8,761 nucleotides of DNA. It comes from an uncultured Oscillospiraceae bacterium (lineage in GTDB: Bacteria > Bacillota > Clostridia > Oscillospirales > Acutalibacteraceae). Location: assembly GCA_902496265.1 (NCBI GenBank), contig CABVAD010000041.1:1-8761 (forward strand), given 5' to 3'. The position numbers and the translations under genes are program-made. Below the pieces are notes generated by a model. The model was not told the DNA's origin. It saw only the letters and a list, made by a program, of their open reading frames with translations, and ran no database searches. Shown here in pieces: positions 6,357-8,761 of the stretch; the stretch's first letter is position 1; every line of letters starts with the position of its first letter.

Positions 6357-6630
6357 CTCCCGAAGCTGCGTTTTTAGCGCGAAGAGTATTTATTATAAAC
6401 CAAGCCGTAACCGTTACGGGAAGTCCCGCCGCATAGCCGATTACACAGCCGATAACATAATCCGAGAAGAGAAACACCAAAAGAAGCGCCGCCGCGCCGT
6501 AGGCGATAAGCTTTACAAGCAAGCAGAGCGCCGCCTTCTGATAATTCCCCGCCGTAAAGGAAAAAAGGGTGATTTTAAGCAAAAAAGCCTGTAAAACGCC
6601 GAAAATGAAAGCAATTACCGCGGCTATCAA
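6325..6630 (-). CDS. atpI: AtpI-like small membrane protein, first gene of the atp operon
   Basis: This product of about 101 residues has three hydrophobic segments (roughly residues 2-25, 32-54 and 57-82 counted from the TTG start) and a short hydrophilic tail rich in Asn, Asp and Gly. Bacterial atp operons often begin with atpI, a poorly conserved membrane protein implicated in c-ring assembly or ion supply. Position and topology fit that family, but I see no decisive motif, so the symbol rests on context. TTG at 6630 is preferred because AAAGGG lies 8 bases upstream; an in-frame GTG at 6639 would add three residues but directly abuts that site. It overlaps atpB by 32 bases and follows the atp promoter with a leader of under 30 bases. 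Confidence 0.75.
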   Translation of the reverse strand: MIAAVIAFIFGVLQAFLLKITLFSFTAGNYQKAALCLLVKLIAYGAAALLLVFLFSDYVIGCVIGYAAGLPVTVTAWFIINTLRAKNAASGDGKNEDSNNN

Positions 6631-6641
6631 GGAAAACACCC

Positions 6642-6652
6642 TTTCACAAATT
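6642..6652 (-). repeat. Direct repeat copy 1, downstream of the atp promoter
   Basis: The 11-base TTTCACAAATT (AATTTGTGAAA on the transcribed sense) recurs exactly at 6700-6710. This copy covers about +5 to +15 of the predicted transcript and touches the ribosome binding site of the atpI-like gene. The sequence contains TTGTGAA, which resembles a half-site of the redox repressor Rex. Possible operator; function inferred only. Confidence 0.4.
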
Positions 6653-6662
6653 TTATGTTATG

Positions 6663-6691
6663 ATTTTAGTACTTTTCCATAATAAAGTCAA
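6663..6691 (-). promoter_or_regulatory. Promoter of the atp operon
   Basis: On the minus strand TTGACT (6686-6691) and TAAAAT (6663-6668) are separated by exactly 17 bases, each matching five of six positions of the vegetative-sigma consensus. Transcription would start near 6656, giving a leader of about 17-26 bases before the atpI-like gene. The sequence upstream of the -35 is AT-rich, as in strong promoters. It lies in the only gap between the ABC transporter terminator and the operon. Confidence 0.8.
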
Positions 6692-6699
6692 TGCAGAAT

Positions 6700-6710
6700 T
6701 TTCACAAATT
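6700..6710 (-). repeat. Direct repeat copy 2, upstream of the atp promoter
   Basis: Exact second copy of the 11-base TTTCACAAATT, 58 bases from the first and starting 9 bases upstream of the -35 hexamer. The two copies flank the promoter, a layout compatible with looping or two-site repression. AT-rich intergenic DNA makes chance repeats plausible. Confidence 0.4.
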
Positions 6711-6772
6711 AACTCTTTCTGAAATTTTTAAAACTGTCAATATTTTCATAGGTTATAAACCGTGGCTATTTC

Positions 6773-6803
6773 AAAAAATTCACGGCTGTTTTAAAGCCGT
6801 GAA
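6773..6803 (-). terminator. Rho-independent terminator of the PqqD/ABC transporter unit
   Basis: Bases 6779-6787 pair with 6795-6803 (TTCACGGCT/AGCCGTGAA, 9 bp) around a 7-base loop. On the minus strand the stem is followed by six T residues (6773-6778). The stop codon of the ABC transporter (6791-6793) lies in the loop and its last codons are in the stem. It separates this unit from the atp promoter about 80 bases downstream. Confidence 0.88.
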
Positions 6804-8473
6804 AGCGTCTGTTTTATAGCAGTAATTTTTTTGTTCTCAATCCTGAATATTCTGTCGCACGCCTTAAGGCTTGTGTTTCTGTGGGTTATGAAAATAACGG
6901 TTTTATCGGTCATATTTTTAATGTTTTTAAGCACCCGCGTTTCGGTGGCCTCGTCAAGGGCGCTGGTTGCCTCGTCGAGCAGGAGCACGGGCGCGTCGGT
7001 AAGGAGGGCGCGGGCTATTGAAATGCGCTGAATCTGTCCCTCCGAAAGTCCCGCGCCCCTCTCTGACAGCACCGTGTCAAAGCCGTCGGGAAGTGCCGCA
7101 ATATAATCGTAAATTTCGGCGGCGTGCGCCGCTTTTTCAAGCCTTTCCTCACCAATATCGGGGTCGCACAGGGTAATATTATCCCTCACCGTGCCCGAAA
7201 GCACCATATTCCCCTGCGGCACATAGGAAAAAAGTCCGCGCACAGAGGTATCCGCCGCTCTTTCTCCGTTTACGGTAATGCTGCCCGACTGCGGCTCGTA
7301 AAGCCCTAAAATAAGCTTAAAGAGGGTGCTTTTGCCGCTGCCCGACTCGCCCGTAACCGCGGTTATATGTCCCCGCTCGGCGGTAAAACTGCAATTTTCA
7401 AGTATTTGCCCGCCGCCGTAGGTAAAGCATAAATTATTCACCTCAAGCGAGCGGAAATTCTTTTTAAGCGCTTCAAGCTCGGCTTCGGGCAGAGGCTTGT
7501 TCTCCCCGGGCAGCTTTTCAAGCTCCATAAGCCGCTCCGCCGATGCCAAAGCCGCGTAATACTTAGGCATTATTCCCGATACGTTCTGAAGCGGCGCGCG
7601 GAGCTGTGAAATAAGCTGTAAAAACGCCATCAGCGTGCCGTATGTAAGGGTTCCCGCCGCTATTCCGCCCGCGCCCCAGACCAAAACGGCGTAATATCCG
7701 ACCGTGAAAAAGGAATATAGGCAAATGTGCGCCAATACCGAAACGCCCGTCCTCTTCATTTTAGCCCTGAAATTTTCGTCCATATAAAGACCGAGACGGG
7801 AAAGAAAGGGTGCCTCGCTTACAAAGGTTTTGATTACCACAATATTTTCAAAGCATTCCTGCAAAAAAGACCTTGTTTTTCCCTCGGTTTTCTGGCAGTC
7901 CTTGTGAAGGCTCTTGTATCGCTTATTAATCACCCTGCCGATTGCGGGAACGGAAATTCCGAGCAGGAGTATAATACCCGCGAGATAGGGGTTAAGCATA
8001 AGCATTGCCCCTATTCCCGCGGCGATTTTCGTAACCATAGAGGTGACGCTCGGAATAATTGAAACCGCGCTTGAAACCACGACCTCGGTATCCGAGGTGA
8101 AACGGTTTAAAAGATCCCCCGAATGGTAGGCGGAAAGCCCCTCGTATTTCTTGTTGCAGACCGCGGCGAAAAGATAATTCCTAAGTGAAACGGTGAGCCT
8201 TCCGCCCGCAAAAGCGGTCATAAAGGACTGAACCGCGCTCAAAAGCACCTGCGCCGCTATTACCGCGAAAAGCATAAGCCCCGCCGCCGCAAGGCTTCCC
8301 TCGCTGTCGCGTGTGGCTATATCGAAAATTCTTTTTGTCACAAGGGCTATTCCCACTCCCGCGCAAGCCCCTAAAGCCGTCACAGCCGAGACGGCGATTA
8401 TAAGCGGAAAATATCTCTTAATCCGCTGATAAATCCATTTAAGCGTGTTTTTGTTGCTTTCTTTTTTTGCCAT
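6791..8473 (-). CDS. ABC exporter half-transporter (fused membrane and ATPase domains)
   Basis: This 560-residue protein has the layout of a type I ABC exporter that works as a dimer. Six membrane helices lie at about 22-46, 62-84, 134-158, 162-182, 246-268 and 272-290, and the ATPase domain spans about 342-550. Walker A GESGSGKST is at 375-383, the Q-loop YVPQG ends at 421, the signature is LSEGQ (476-480, with Glu for the usual Gly), Walker B VLLLDE is at 496-501, the D-loop SALD at 504-507 and the H-loop His is 531. It is too short for, and shows no trace of, an N-terminal C39 peptidase, so it does not cleave leader peptides itself. ATG at 8473 follows the PqqD-like stop by one base, suggesting coupled translation. 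The partner gene hints at peptide or RiPP export; the substrate cannot be read from the sequence, and lipid or drug export remains possible. Confidence 0.93.
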   Translation of the reverse strand: MAKKESNKNTLKWIYQRIKRYFPLIIAVSAVTALGACAGVGIALVTKRIFDIATRDSEGSLAAAGLMLFAVIAAQVLLSAVQSFMTAFAGGRLTVSLRNYLFAAVCNKKYEGLSAYHSGDLLNRFTSDTEVVVSSAVSIIPSVTSMVTKIAAGIGAMLMLNPYLAGIILLLGISVPAIGRVINKRYKSLHKDCQKTEGKTRSFLQECFENIVVIKTFVSEAPFLSRLGLYMDENFRAKMKRTGVSVLAHICLYSFFTVGYYAVLVWGAGGIAAGTLTYGTLMAFLQLISQLRAPLQNVSGIMPKYYAALASAERLMELEKLPGENKPLPEAELEALKKNFRSLEVNNLCFTYGGGQILENCSFTAERGHITAVTGESGSGKSTLFKLILGLYEPQSGSITVNGERAADTSVRGLFSYVPQGNMVLSGTVRDNITLCDPDIGEERLEKAAHAAEIYDYIAALPDGFDTVLSERGAGLSEGQIQRISIARALLTDAPVLLLDEATSALDEATETRVLKNIKNMTDKTVIFITHRNTSLKACDRIFRIENKKITAIKQTLSRL

Positions 8474-8474
8474 A

Positions 8475-8735
8475 TCAGTCTTCTGTTATACCGTTTTCCT
8501 TCATTGTTCTTAAAAACACATCAATATCTCCGAGCGCCAAAACTGTGGAAATATCGAAATTATCAAGAAGCGCGTTTAACATCTCGGTCTTTGAAGTGTC
8601 CTTAGCTTTAAGCAAATTCCACAGGAACAGCGCCGTGTCGGTAAGCACTATTGTATTTTCAAGTCCGCCGTTATCCGCGACAACGGTGTACTGACCCTGC
8701 AGGTTTTTAACGCTGAAGCCGTCTTTAATACGCAC
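8475..8735 (-). CDS. PqqD-like small protein (RiPP recognition element type)
   Basis: PqqD-like domains are small winged-helix folds that hold the leader of a ribosomal precursor peptide for modifying enzymes. This 86-residue product fits: N-terminal strands MRIKDGFSVKNLQGQYTVV (1-19), a further strand (about 27-31) leading into LTDTALFLWNLL (31-42), the family's characteristic Leu/Thr/Ala/Trp helix, then helices at about 48-60 and 69-82. GTG at 8735 is preferred to GTG at 8744, because the latter lies in the GGGGTG ribosome site and the shorter product starts as the family does. The ABC exporter follows one base later. The gene starts 26 bases from the window edge and no promoter is visible, so the operon probably begins outside. 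Assignment is by pattern; the precursor and enzymes are not seen. Confidence 0.8.
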   Translation of the reverse strand: MRIKDGFSVKNLQGQYTVVADNGGLENTIVLTDTALFLWNLLKAKDTSKTEMLNALLDNFDISTVLALGDIDVFLRTMKENGITED

Positions 8736-8761
8736 AAATAGCACCCCACTTGTTAATAAAA

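Noticed and set aside
6735..6740. A perfect TTGACA on the minus strand, considered as the -35 of a second atp promoter.
   Set aside because: No acceptable -10 hexamer occurs 16-18 bases downstream; that stretch reads roughly AGAAAGAG. The TTGACT/TAAAAT pair further down is much better.
6640..6790. A riboswitch or structured leader before the atp operon.
   Set aside because: The predicted leader is under 30 bases and the rest of the gap is AT-rich without conserved RNA motifs or a large fold.
1..8761. Mobile elements, CRISPR arrays, attachment sites next to the tRNA.
   Set aside because: No transposase or integrase, no regularly spaced repeats, and no second copy of the tRNA 3' end within the window.

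Overview
The window looks like a chromosomal segment of a Gram-positive anaerobe, most probably a Clostridia member (Bacillota) with moderate GC. The evidence is the ATP synthase gene order I-B-E-F-H-A-G-D-C, strong AGGAGG-type ribosome binding sites, a vegetative-type TTGACT-17-TAAAAT promoter, a tRNA gene with encoded CCA, and a PqqD-like/ABC exporter pair of a kind I associate with gut Clostridia. This placement is inferred from gene content, not from a marker gene.

Layout, left to right. A tRNA-Ser(GGA) gene lies on the + strand (63-154). It faces the 3' end of the large minus-strand atp operon, and a 14-bp hairpin with T-tracts on both sides (254-286) separates the two and can terminate both transcripts. 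The atp operon fills 285-6639 on the minus strand. In transcription order it is an atpI-like small membrane protein, atpB (a), atpE (c), atpF (b), a much shortened atpH (delta), atpA (alpha), atpG (gamma), atpD (beta) and atpC (epsilon). Genes are separated by at most 16 bp or overlap. A 150-bp gap (6640-6790) holds the atp promoter, an 11-bp direct repeat flanking it, and the terminator of the upstream unit. From 6791 to the right edge, also on the minus strand, are a PqqD-like protein and an ABC exporter half-transporter one base apart; their operon continues beyond the window.

The operon encodes a complete F1Fo ATP synthase, with all nucleotide-binding motifs and the essential subunit-a arginine present. 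In a fermenting anaerobe it would probably often run as an ATP-driven ion pump. Several subunits are unusual. Delta is only 71 residues and matches just the C-terminal, b-binding part of the family, with no room in the operon for the usual N-terminal six-helix domain. Subunit a has about 75 extra N-terminal residues with two hydrophobic helices, and apolar or uncharged residues at the two half-channel positions. Subunit c has the Glu-Ser-Thr/Tyr pattern of sodium-type rings but Met where those rings have Gln. Subunit b carries a 33-bp tandem repeat that encodes 11-residue coiled-coil repeats. Epsilon keeps a full ATP-binding motif.

The PqqD-like/ABC pair is the accessory part. A stand-alone RiPP-recognition-type domain translated next to an exporter that lacks a peptidase domain suggests a modified-peptide or maturation/export locus whose precursor and enzymes lie past the right edge. 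Start codons were chosen by ribosome binding site. In several genes the furthest-upstream GTG is part of a GGGTG Shine-Dalgarno sequence, and the true start is probably 6-10 bases further on.
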